This document shows positions 56,907 through 64,000 of a stretch of DNA of 64,000 nt, piece after piece. Below the pieces are notes generated by a model. The model was not told where the DNA came from, searched no databases, and saw only the letters and a program-made list of their open reading frames with translations. The stretch is from Micromonospora sp. WMMA1363 (GTDB lineage: Bacteria > Actinomycetota > Actinomycetes > Mycobacteriales > Micromonosporaceae): assembly GCF_030345795.1 (NCBI RefSeq), contig NZ_JAUALB010000001.1, positions 3,836,001 to 3,900,000 of the forward strand, in the 5' to 3' direction. The position numbers and the translations under genes are program-made. Position 1 is the first letter of the stretch, and each line of letters begins with the position of its first letter.

Positions 56907-57062
56907 GTGTGTGTCCGGTTCTGGCGCTGCGATCGGCCGTCGTTGCCCCGGCGGGTCCGGGGCGCGAGCCTGCCGGAGCGCGTGAACAGGCCGACCGGGC
57001 CTGGTCGTCTCGGGTGGCTTGCCCCGGGTGCGTGGTGGCCGGTGAACAGGGACCGGTCGTGA
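56907..57062 (+). CDS. small protein, fourth of the chain (51 aa)
   Basis: GTG 56907 has AAGGAG 8 bases upstream, the best ribosome site of the chain. The 51-residue product begins VCVRFWRCDRPSLPRRVRG and is Arg/Pro/Trp-rich. It is too short to classify. Its stop overlaps the next start (GTGA). Real translation is likely, function unknown. Confidence 0.45.
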   Translation: MCVRFWRCDRPSLPRRVRGASLPERVNRPTGPGRLGWLAPGAWWPVNRDRS

Positions 57063-57388
57063 GCGACCGCACCCTGAGGGCCGGGGATGTCGTGCGTCTG
57101 GACCGACGTTCGTCTCCGCAGTTCGCCCGCCCGATCGTGGTTCGGGTGATCCGGGAGATGACCGGCCAGCACCCGTACGAGGGTTGGGTGTGGTTCGAGG
57201 GCTACGAGTTGAGCCCTTGCGGTGAGGCGGTCCGCCGGCGCGAGTTGTACGCCAGACGCGACGGGATCACCCGGCCGGCGGTGCACGCATCGGCGCCGCG
57301 AGCCCAGCCGTCGGATTTCCCACGGGCCGCACCCGTGGGTTCAACCGAAGCAAGGCAATGCAAACCCCTCAATGATGGAGGTCAGTAG
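57059..57388 (+). CDS. small protein, fifth of the chain (109 aa)
   Basis: 109 residues from GTG 57059. A compact domain, VSDRTLRAGDVVRLDRRSSP then IVVRVIREMTGQHPYEGWVW and FEGYELSPCGEAVRRREL, reads like a small beta-barrel (SH3-like) protein; family unknown. Its stop TAG overlaps the start of the graspetide precursor gene (57388), so it is directly coupled to it. Confidence 0.55.
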   Translation: MSDRTLRAGDVVRLDRRSSPQFARPIVVRVIREMTGQHPYEGWVWFEGYELSPCGEAVRRRELYARRDGITRPAVHASAPRAQPSDFPRAAPVGSTEARQCKPLNDGGQ

Positions 57389-57687
57389 TGAGTACGTTCG
57401 CCCCGGACCGCTGCCTGTTGCCGTTGTACGACGCCACCACCGAGCAGGGACGGGCTACCGCTGCCCGTCCGTTCGGTCTGAGTCTGTCCGCCCGGGTAGG
57501 CGACGGGATGCCATCGGTTGACCTGACCGGCGCGTACCTGGACCCGGTGACGCAGACCGTGGTCGGCCTCGACGGCGCCGTTGTGGCCAACAAGCCGCAG
57601 ACCACGCAGAAGGTCACCACGAACAGCAAAACCTCGTACGACCACCAGAACTTCAACGACTCCACCACGGACACCTACCAGGACTGA
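57388..57687 (+). CDS. graspetide precursor (ATP-grasp RiPP, imiditide type)
   Basis: 99 residues from GTG 57388, with GGAGG about 7 bases upstream. The leader has the ARPFGLSLSARVG and YLDPVTQTVVGLDG motifs characteristic of precursors modified by ATP-grasp ligases. The core (about residues 72-99) begins TTQKVTTNSKTSY and ends in NDSTTDTYQD: a Thr/Ser half followed by an Asp-rich half, as expected for omega-ester bonds between Thr/Ser hydroxyls and Asp/Glu side chains. An aspartimide could form at one of the Asp residues through the downstream PIMT, as in fuscimiditide. Confidence 0.88.
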   Translation: MSTFAPDRCLLPLYDATTEQGRATAARPFGLSLSARVGDGMPSVDLTGAYLDPVTQTVVGLDGAVVANKPQTTQKVTTNSKTSYDHQNFNDSTTDTYQD

Positions 57688-57699
57688 CAGGGGGTCACG

Positions 57700-58656
57700 G
57701 TGACGATCCTGGTGCTGACCGAGCCTCGCGACGTGACCGCTGACCTGGTCATCGCCGCTCTTCACGACGGTGAGGCGCGGGTGCACCGCGTCGACACCGG
57801 AGACTTTCCCCAGTCCCTCGCCGTGGCCGCCACCCTCGGCGGCCACGGCGGCTGGTCCGGTGTCCTCACCGACGCGCACCGGCTGACTGGTCTGGAGGAC
57901 ATCACCGCGGTCTACTACCGGCGGCCGAGCCCGTTCCGATTCGCCGGCGGTCTCGACGACTACGAACGGCGTTGGGCCGCGCAGGAGGCCCGGATGGGTT
58001 TCGGTGGTCTGCTGGCGTCGTTGCCGGTGCGGTGGGTCAACCATCCCCACCACATGGCGTCCGCGGACTACAAACCCCGGCAACTCGCTGTCGCCGCCCG
58101 CTGCGGCCTGACAACTCCCGAAACGTTGATCACCAACGATCCGGAGACGGCGCGGTCCTTCGTCGCTGCCGCCCCCGACGGGGCGATCTACAAACCGTTC
58201 CACGTGCGCCCCTACCTCGACGCCGACACCGGGCACCTGATGGCGTTGGCCACCACCCCCGTGACCGCCGGGCAGATCACCGACGCGGTCACCGGCACCG
58301 CCCACCTCTTCCAACACCAGGTGCCCAAGGACCACGAGCTACGCGTCACCCTCGTCGGACCCCGGGCGTTCGCCACCCGCATCGACGCGCATTCCGACGC
58401 CGCCCGCACCGACTGGCGCACCGACTACGACAGCCTGACCTACCAGCCGATCACCCTGCCCGACACGCTCACCGAACAGCTCGTGTCGCTGACATCCGCC
58501 CTCGGACTCGTATTCGCCGCGGTCGACCTGATCGTCACTCCAGACGGCGACTACGTGTTCTTGGAAGTGAACCCCGGCGGACAGTGGGCCTGGATCGAAC
58601 ACCACACGGGCCTGCCCATCGCCGCCGCTGTCGCCGAGTACCTGGAGACGCCGTGA
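57700..58656 (+). CDS. ATP-grasp peptide ligase (graspetide maturase)
   Basis: 318 residues, the usual length of this family. N-terminus VTILVLTEPRDVTADLVIAAL, then VYYRRPSPFRF, the nucleotide-binding ADYKPRQLAVAARCGL and YKPFHVRPYLD, and metal-binding LVFAAVDLIVTPDGDYVFLEVNPGGQW with the conserved Glu and Asn. It activates Asp/Glu side chains as acyl phosphates and forms esters or amides with Thr/Ser or Lys of the precursor. Starts 12 bases after the precursor stop and overlaps the PIMT gene by four bases (GTGA). Confidence 0.92.
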   Translation: MTILVLTEPRDVTADLVIAALHDGEARVHRVDTGDFPQSLAVAATLGGHGGWSGVLTDAHRLTGLEDITAVYYRRPSPFRFAGGLDDYERRWAAQEARMGFGGLLASLPVRWVNHPHHMASADYKPRQLAVAARCGLTTPETLITNDPETARSFVAAAPDGAIYKPFHVRPYLDADTGHLMALATTPVTAGQITDAVTGTAHLFQHQVPKDHELRVTLVGPRAFATRIDAHSDAARTDWRTDYDSLTYQPITLPDTLTEQLVSLTSALGLVFAAVDLIVTPDGDYVFLEVNPGGQWAWIEHHTGLPIAAAVAEYLETP

Positions 58657-59715
58657 CCCTCACCGTCGACTACCGGCAACTACGACAACACCTCGTCACC
58701 CGACTACACGCCTCGGGACATCTGACCAGCCCCACCGTCGCGGGCGCGTTCGCCTCGGTGCCCCGCCACCCGTTCGCCCCCGCCGTCTACGACGTCGACT
58801 CCCGAGGACAGGTCGGCGACGTGCTGCACGCCGCCCGACCAGACCACCACGCCGCCTACCTCGCTGCGGTGTACGGCGACGAGGCGATCGTTACTCAGAT
58901 CAGCGCGGACGGGCGCCCGACCAGCTCATCCACCCAGCCTGGGGTGATGGCGGTGATGCTGGAGGCTCTCGACCCACAGCCCGGCATGACCGTGCTGGAG
59001 ATCGGCACGGGCACCGGCTACAACGCCGCTCTCCTGGCGCACCTGGTCGGCGACCAGGCGGTCACCTCCGTGGACATAGACCCGGGCCTGGTCACCAACG
59101 CCGCCGCCGCTCTCGACCACGCCGGGTACCGGCCGACCCTGGCCGCCGCTGACGGCCTGTCCGGGTATCCGCCGCGGGCACCGTACGACCGGCTGATCGC
59201 GACGTGCTCGGTACGCAGAGTGCCGGTGGCGTGGCTGCGACAGACCAACCCCGGCGGCCTGATTCTGGCCAACCTGTCCTACGGGGTCGTGCCGCTGCGG
59301 GTCGACGACACCGGGACAGGCCACGGCCGGTTCCTACCGCAGATAGCCGCGTTCATCGAGGCCCGCCCCGCCGACGGACCGATCGGCCCGACCGTGGCAG
59401 ACATGGTGACACGGTGCATGAGCGGCACAGGCACAACATCACCAGGCAGCGAACGCGACGTCGAACTGTTCACCGACCCGGGCGGCGAGTTCTTCTGGCG
59501 ACTCACCGGACCAAGCATCTACCAATGCACCCTGCTACCCGACGGCGAAGAAGTCCACTGCCTCGTCGACGCCGACACCGGATCCTGGGCGCGAATCCAC
59601 ACCCAGGGACCGACCGTCACCGTCGTGCAGAGCGGACCACGCCAGCTCTGGCACGCAGTAGCCACAGCCTGCCGCCGCTGGGCTGACGCCGGCCGCCCCA
59701 CCCACGACCACCTAG

Positions 59716-61095
59716 TACTGCAACGGCGGGTCGTGACTTATGGCGGTTTGAGTCGTTTGCGGTAGTGGGCGGCTCGGGCTTGTTCCTGGCGGCGACGGCG
59801 GAAGTCGGACCAGCGCAGGATGTGGTCGGCTCGACGGCGGGTGGTCAGGACGAGGTGGGCGAACAGGCGGCGGATTTCGTTGCTGCTCAGCGGGATCTGG
59901 CTGCGCTCGTTTGCGGTGGTGCCCCCTTTGCGGCTTCGAGGGCGCGGGTGACGACGAGGAACGCGGCGGCGGCCATCGCGAGGGTGATGTGGGCGTACCA
60001 GGCGTCGTAGCGGCGGACCTGGTACTGGTCCAGGCCGACCTCGTTCTTCGCGGTCTGGAACGATTCCTCCACCGACCAACGGCTACCGGCGACCCGCACC
60101 AGGTCGCGTAGTCGGGTGCCGCGGGGGCCGAAGCAGACGTAGTAGGCGATGTCGCCGGGATCCGTGATCGAGCGTCGGGCCAGGACCCAGCCGCGGCGGC
60201 CGTGGGCAAAGGTGCGGCGGATCGGCAGCCGAGCCCAGTCGTAGCGGCGCGGCCCGTGCGCGCCGTCACCACACGACAGTCGTTGCCACGCGCCCGCACG
60301 CACCCTGCCGATCAGCTCGTCGACACCGGTGGTGGTGTGCAGCCCGGAGGGCACCCGATCGTCGCGTCGGGTGGCCATCACGTACGCGATGTCCCGATCC
60401 TCCAACCAGCCCCGCAGGCCAGGGTTCTGCCCGTAGGCCTCATCGGCCGTGAACCACGAAAACGGCACCCCCGCGGTGACCGCCCGCTCCAGCATGGCCT
60501 GCGCCTGCTGCGGCTTGGTCGCGAACCCGACGGCGTCCGGGATCGCCGAGCGCCGGCACCGGTCCCGATCACCGGTCCACGACTTCGGCAGGTACAACTC
60601 CCGATCGATCAACGCCCGACCCCGCGGCGTGGCGTAGCACAGGAACGTGCCGATCTGGCAGTTCTCGGTCTTGCCCGCCGTACCCGAATACTGCCGTTGG
60701 ACCCCCGCCGACGCACGGCCCTTCTTGACGAACCCCGTCTCGTCAGCGATGAGCACCCCGGCCGCATCGCCGATCTGGTCCACCACGTAATCGCGCACGT
60801 CATCGCGGACCGCGTCCCGATCCCACGCCGCGCTGCACAACATGCCCTGCAACCCGTCCGGCGACACATGCCCAGCCTGCTCCGCGAGGGTCCAGCCGTT
60901 ACGCCGCTCCAACGGTGCCAGTAGCCCCCGCACATACGCCCATGCCCGCCGCCGCGGCTCCACCCGCTCAAACCGATGCGCGAACCGGAAGAACAACTCC
61001 TCCAACCCGGCATCCCACGACCCGACCACCCGCGCATCCACCACAACCAACCAACGAATGATCAGCACCCGAAGCTACGACCCGCCGTTGCAGTA
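59716..61095 (-). mobile_element. IS701-family insertion sequence, 1380 bp
   Basis: Inverted ends TACTGCAACGGCGGGTCGT (left, 59716) and its reverse complement at the right end (61095), flanked by a CTAG direct repeat at 59712-59715 and 61096-61099, the target duplication known for IS701. It holds one transposase gene on the minus strand. It lies inside the graspetide PIMT gene. Confidence 0.95.
59887..61068 (-). CDS. IS701-family transposase (C-terminus in another frame)
   Basis: 393 residues. N-terminal region RRAWAYVRGLLAPLERRNGW, catalytic core IADETGFVKKGRASAGVQRQ and FTADEAYGQNPGLRGWLE, and RVAGSRWSVEESFQTAKNEVGL, all typical of IS701-family DDE transposases. The usual C-terminus (GTTANERSQIPLSSNEIRRL, then RRRADHILRWSDFR) is found in the -1 frame, reached by slippage at AAAGGGGG (59922-59929); as written, the protein ends AAKGAPPQTSAARSR. 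Either a frameshift mutation or programmed slippage. Confidence 0.88.
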   Translation of the reverse strand: MLIIRWLVVVDARVVGSWDAGLEELFFRFAHRFERVEPRRRAWAYVRGLLAPLERRNGWTLAEQAGHVSPDGLQGMLCSAAWDRDAVRDDVRDYVVDQIGDAAGVLIADETGFVKKGRASAGVQRQYSGTAGKTENCQIGTFLCYATPRGRALIDRELYLPKSWTGDRDRCRRSAIPDAVGFATKPQQAQAMLERAVTAGVPFSWFTADEAYGQNPGLRGWLEDRDIAYVMATRRDDRVPSGLHTTTGVDELIGRVRAGAWQRLSCGDGAHGPRRYDWARLPIRRTFAHGRRGWVLARRSITDPGDIAYYVCFGPRGTRLRDLVRVAGSRWSVEESFQTAKNEVGLDQYQVRRYDAWYAHITLAMAAAAFLVVTRALEAAKGAPPQTSAARSR

Positions 61096-61357
61096 CTAGG
61101 GCTAACCGTCGACCGCAACGGCACCCACACCCTCTGGATCGACACGCCCGACGGGTCACACACCTGGCCACTCGACACGCCCCACTAGACCGCCCACCAA
61201 CCCGAGGCGACCCGGACACGACGTGACGCCCCGCCCGGCCGTGAGGCCAAGGGCGGGGCGCTTGCTTTGGTGATCCACCCCTTCATTAACCCTTGTCTAA
61301 GGAAAGAGTTCCTGTTAGTATTTTCTTGACAGGGGCAAGGGGAGGGGGTGGGACTGG

Positions 61358-61562
61358 ATGAGTAACCGGATGGACCAGATCGTCGCAACGGCGGTACGGC
61401 AGGGCTTCAGCGTCCGCCAAACCCGCACCGGACGTGGATCTTCGCCAAGGGGATCACGACCCTGACGTTCGAGCACACGCGCCACACACCCCGAAGGAGT
61501 GGATGGACCTGCTGAACGCGCTTCGCGGCGCTGGCCTGCGGCTCCCCGCCCACCGGCGGTGA
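61358..61562 (+). pseudogene. small accessory-element gene, frameshifted
   Basis: From ATG 61358: MSNRMDQIVATAVRQGFSVRQTRTG, then the signal moves to another frame (TWIFAKGITTLTFEHT) and then another (PKEWMDLLNALRGAGLRLP) to TGA 61560-61562. The restored product, about 68 residues, resembles small conserved proteins of actinobacterial integrated elements (an F-x-K-G strand then EW-x-DL-x-ALRGAGL). It has at least two frameshifts. Function unknown. Preceded by TTGACAGG, a possible promoter element. Confidence 0.5.
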
Positions 61563-61641
61563 CCGCGTGGGGGCCGCGTAGCGGCGCGGCCCCCACCCCA
61601 TCCGGATCCGCGACAGGAACAAGGGGATGGAGGAATCCAGT

Positions 61642-62151
61642 ATGACCCAGCAACCCCAGCAGTGGCACTCCGCCGTGACCATCCGCCGCTGGACCCAGCA
61701 GCCCACCGACGACCAACTAGCCGAGATCACCCGCACCCTACCCGGCTTCGGCATCATCATCGACAACGGCGCCGACCGGGTGCGCCTGGAGATGACCATC
61801 GAGGCGCCCACCACACGACAGGCCGCCGACACCGCCACCCGCGCGGCGCGCACCGCACACAGCCAGGCCATCGGCGGCGCACCGGACATCACCGCCCTAC
61901 GCGTGATCACCGCCGAGGACCATGAGCGGGAGATCTCCCGCCCGCACCCGATGGACCTGGTCGGCAACGCCGAGATCGCCCGGATCCTCGGCGTGTCCCG
62001 GCAACGAGTCGAGCAACTCGCCCGCGAACACGACGCGTTCCCGGACCCGGTCGCCCGCCTCGCCGCCGGCCCCGTCTACACCCGCGGCAGCGTCGACGCC
62101 TTCACAAACGGCTGGCAGCGCAAACCGGGCCGCCCACCGAAAACGAGCTGA
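61642..62151 (+). CDS. HTH DNA-binding protein of accessory element
   Basis: 169 residues from ATG 61642 (GGAGG upstream). The first 95 residues form an alpha/beta domain (SAVTIRRWTQQPTDDQLAEI), unknown; the last 60 hold a MerR/AlpA-like helix-turn-helix, LVGNAEIARILGVSRQRVEQLAREHDAFP, with the VYTRGSVDAFTNGWQRKPG wing. Such proteins are frequent in actinobacterial integrative elements as excision or regulatory factors. Its partner gene upstream is decayed. Confidence 0.75.
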   Translation: MTQQPQQWHSAVTIRRWTQQPTDDQLAEITRTLPGFGIIIDNGADRVRLEMTIEAPTTRQAADTATRAARTAHSQAIGGAPDITALRVITAEDHEREISRPHPMDLVGNAEIARILGVSRQRVEQLAREHDAFPDPVARLAAGPVYTRGSVDAFTNGWQRKPGRPPKTS

Positions 62152-62192
62152 CCCAGATCGACAACAGCTACCACCCGGCCTCACCGCCAGAC

Positions 62193-63833
62193 CTGAGTTG
62201 TAGCGTTCTGGCGATCTTGTGATCGCGGGTGCCGCTGACCTCGGCGTTTGCCGGCGGATTGGCGCCGATGTGGTCACTAACGCGGCTTGGCGGCGTGGGT
62301 AGTCTCGCGGGGTGGGCGCTTTCGTGCGGCGGGTGAAGACCGCCTCCGGAGCGACCGCGGTCCAGATCGTGCACAAACGAGGCCGGCGGGTGCTGAGCAT
62401 CGAGCACATCGGCTCGGCCCATACCGACGACGAGTTGGCGCTGCTGCTGCAGGTCGCTGAGGAACGCCTGCATGGTGGGCAGTTGGCCCTGGACCTGGAC
62501 GGCGTCGGCACCGGTGCGGGCGGGGCGTCGGCGGTGGTCGAGGGCACGTCCTCGCTGATCTTGTGGGATGTCCTGAACAGCCTCTACGACGACCTCGGCC
62601 TGGATCGCCTCGGCGACGAGGCGTTTCGGGCGTTGGTTCTGGGCCGGGTGATCGAGCCGACCAGCAAGGCCGACACCGTGCGTGTGTTGACCGAGATCGG
62701 GATCGCCTCGCCGCATCGGGTGACGTTCATGCGCTGCCTCAAGCGGGTGGTCGAGCGGGACTACCGGGCCGTGATCGCGCAGGCCTGTCACCGGCACGCC
62801 ACCCGCGGCGGCGGGCTGGCGGTCGTGCTCTACGACGTAACCACCCTGCACTTCGAGGTCGAACGCGAAGACCAGCTGCGCAAGGTCGGGATGAGCAAGG
62901 AACGCCGCGTCGACCCGCAGGTCACCGTCGGGCTGCTCACCACCGCCGACGGGTTCCCGCTGGAGATAGACCTGTTCGCCGGCAACAAAGCCGAGACCAA
63001 AACCCTGATCCCGGTGCTGACCCGATTCCGCGACCGCCACCAGGCCGACGACCTGGTCGTGGTGGCCGACGCCGGGATGCTGTCCGCGGCCAACCTGCTG
63101 GCCTTGGAAGACAACGGATTCCGGTTCATCGTCGGCTCCAAGACCAGCAAAATCCCCTACGAACTTGAGGCCCACGTCGAGCGGCACGGCAACCACCTGC
63201 CCGACGGCGCGACGATCGAGACCACCCGGCGCATGGGCACCGGGACCAAGGCCCGCGACCGGCGGGTGGTCTACCAGTACACGTTCACACGAGCCCAGCA
63301 CGACAACCGCGCGATCAACGCCATGGTCGAACGCGCCGAAAAGGTCGCCGCCGGCGAACGACCGCTGAAGAAGGACCGCTTCGTCACCTTCACCGACAGC
63401 ACCACCAGCGTGAACTGGGACCTCGTCGAACGCGCCCGATCCCTGATCGGGATCAAGGGCTACGTCACCAACATCGACCCCACCGTGATGGACGGCGCGG
63501 CCGTCGTGGCCGCCTACCACGACCTCTACCAGGTCGAACGTTCCTTCCGGATGACCAAGTCCGACCTGGCCGCACGACCGGTCTTCCACCGCCTCGAAGA
63601 CAGCATCCAGGCCCACCTGACCGTCGTGTTCGCCGCCCTGGCCATCTCCCGCGAAGCCCAAGCACGCTCCGGGCTGAGCATCAACAAGATCCTCAAGACC
63701 CTGCGGCCCCTCCGCTCAGCCACCGTCACCATCAGCACCCAGCAAGTGACCGCCCAGCCACGCATCACCGCCGAGACCCGAACCCTCCTGACCACCCTCG
63801 GCTGGAGTGGTCACTAAATCGCTACAACTCAGG
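62193..63833 (+). mobile_element. IS1634-family insertion sequence, 1641 bp
   Basis: Inverted ends CCTGAGTTGTAGCG (62193-62206) and CGCTACAACTCAGG (63820-63833); a 5-bp direct repeat CCAGA flanks them at 62188-62192 and 63834-63838. One transposase gene. Both ends and the duplication are intact, so insertion is recent. Confidence 0.93.
62312..63817 (+). CDS. IS1634-family transposase
   Basis: 501 residues from GTG 62312. Pattern of IS1634 (IS4-like DDE): ASGATAVQIVHKRGRRVLSIEHIGS at the N-terminus, core AVVLYDVTTLHFEVEREDQL, DLFAGNKAETKTLIPVL and VVVADAGMLSAANLLALEDNG, and LYQVERSFRMTKSDLAARPV with the catalytic Glu. Intact. Confidence 0.92.
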   Translation: MGAFVRRVKTASGATAVQIVHKRGRRVLSIEHIGSAHTDDELALLLQVAEERLHGGQLALDLDGVGTGAGGASAVVEGTSSLILWDVLNSLYDDLGLDRLGDEAFRALVLGRVIEPTSKADTVRVLTEIGIASPHRVTFMRCLKRVVERDYRAVIAQACHRHATRGGGLAVVLYDVTTLHFEVEREDQLRKVGMSKERRVDPQVTVGLLTTADGFPLEIDLFAGNKAETKTLIPVLTRFRDRHQADDLVVVADAGMLSAANLLALEDNGFRFIVGSKTSKIPYELEAHVERHGNHLPDGATIETTRRMGTGTKARDRRVVYQYTFTRAQHDNRAINAMVERAEKVAAGERPLKKDRFVTFTDSTTSVNWDLVERARSLIGIKGYVTNIDPTVMDGAAVVAAYHDLYQVERSFRMTKSDLAARPVFHRLEDSIQAHLTVVFAALAISREAQARSGLSINKILKTLRPLRSATVTISTQQVTAQPRITAETRTLLTTLGWSGH

Positions 63834-63952
63834 CCAGACAGGGTGCTGTCGTTGTTGGTCGGCGCCGGCCGGGACGTCACCGGCGGCACCGCATCGATGA
63901 TCCTATCGGGGCAGACGCTGGTTGCTTGCCTCAGATCAGACTCCCACAAGGC

Positions 63953-63984
63953 GCACGCTGCTGCTCGTCCGAACAGCAGCGTGC
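63953..63984 (+). terminator. hairpin at window end
   Basis: Perfect 11-bp stem GCACGCTGCTG (63953-63963) / CAGCAGCGTGC (63974-63984) with a 10-base loop. No gene is seen before it in this window apart from the IS; it may terminate a transcript or be part of an element end. Confidence 0.5.
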
Positions 63985-64000
63985 ACTCGTAGTTATCTCT

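Larger units (their letters stand above)
58653..61188 (+). pseudogene. PIMT-type methyltransferase of the graspetide cluster, interrupted by IS701 element
   Basis: The present frame (58653-59765) encodes 370 residues: PIMT-like N-terminus, SAM loop VLEIGTGTGYNAALLAHL and acidic VDID strand, and a C-terminal extension with FTDPGGEFFWRL and YQCTLLPDGEEVHCLVDADTG. The last 17 codons come from the inserted element (VLQRRVVTYGG...). Removing 59716-61095 and one CTAG copy gives a continuous frame to 61186-61188, 383 residues, ending LGLTVDRNGTHTLWIDTPDG and further. So 29 native residues are lost. In fuscimiditide-type clusters this enzyme methylates an Asp of the grasp-modified peptide and forms an aspartimide. 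The truncated enzyme may still work; not known. Confidence 0.9.

Overview
The window is high-GC actinobacterial DNA. The chromosomal part (ask-asd, leuA with its attenuator, dnaX-ebfC-recR, a dipeptide-type ABC operon, SRP RNA, tRNA-Ser) fits a Micromonosporaceae chromosome (Micromonospora or Salinispora type). The genus is inferred from gene order and style and was not tested.

Layout. (1) 1-5.7 kb is a tightly coupled operon: the end of an APC-type permease, a GNAT acetyltransferase, a glycosyltransferase-like protein, a thymidylate-synthase-like enzyme whose nucleobase-recognition Asn is replaced by Asp, an NDK-like protein, a radical SAM enzyme and a DnaQ-type exonuclease. I cannot assign it to a described pathway, and it is the best candidate here for an undescribed nucleotide-modifying system. 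(2) 5.8-14 kb is an FxLD-type class I lanthipeptide cluster: PIMT-like methyltransferase, 55-residue precursor, LanB, LanC, a second stand-alone thiopeptide-type domain protein and an ABC exporter. (3) 14-23.4 kb is a degraded mobile zone: a tRNA 3'-end copy beside a broken tyrosine integrase, toxin/immunity remnants, a carnitine acyltransferase gene, and a 2OG-Fe(II) oxygenase gene split by an IS5-like element. An ISKra4 element with a 9-bp target duplication sits nearby. (4) 23.4-32.5 kb holds a drug-type ABC exporter with a divergent TetR gene and operators, a frameshifted aerolysin/MTX2-type pore-forming toxin gene, a two-component system, a membrane acyltransferase and a GAF-GGDEF protein. 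(5) 32.5-54.2 kb is mostly core chromosome. (6) 54.2-64 kb, beyond tRNA-Ser, is accessory: an XRE/TPR regulator, a chain of overlapping tiny genes and an imiditide-type graspetide cluster (precursor, ATP-grasp ligase, PIMT). The PIMT gene is interrupted near its end by an IS701-family element with a CTAG duplication. A decayed small gene, an HTH protein and an IS1634-family element with a CCAGA duplication follow.

Two unrelated RiPP clusters in one window both use a PIMT-family enzyme, so aspartate-centred backbone chemistry (succinimide or isoaspartate) is a shared theme. In the lanthipeptide cluster the expected order is LanB dehydration, LanC cyclisation, PIMT action on an Asp, then ABC export. 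In the graspetide cluster the ATP-grasp enzyme would form omega-ester links and the PIMT would then form an aspartimide. The IS701 insertion replaces the last 29 native residues of that PIMT. Several genes carry single-base frameshifts, some of which could be sequencing errors.
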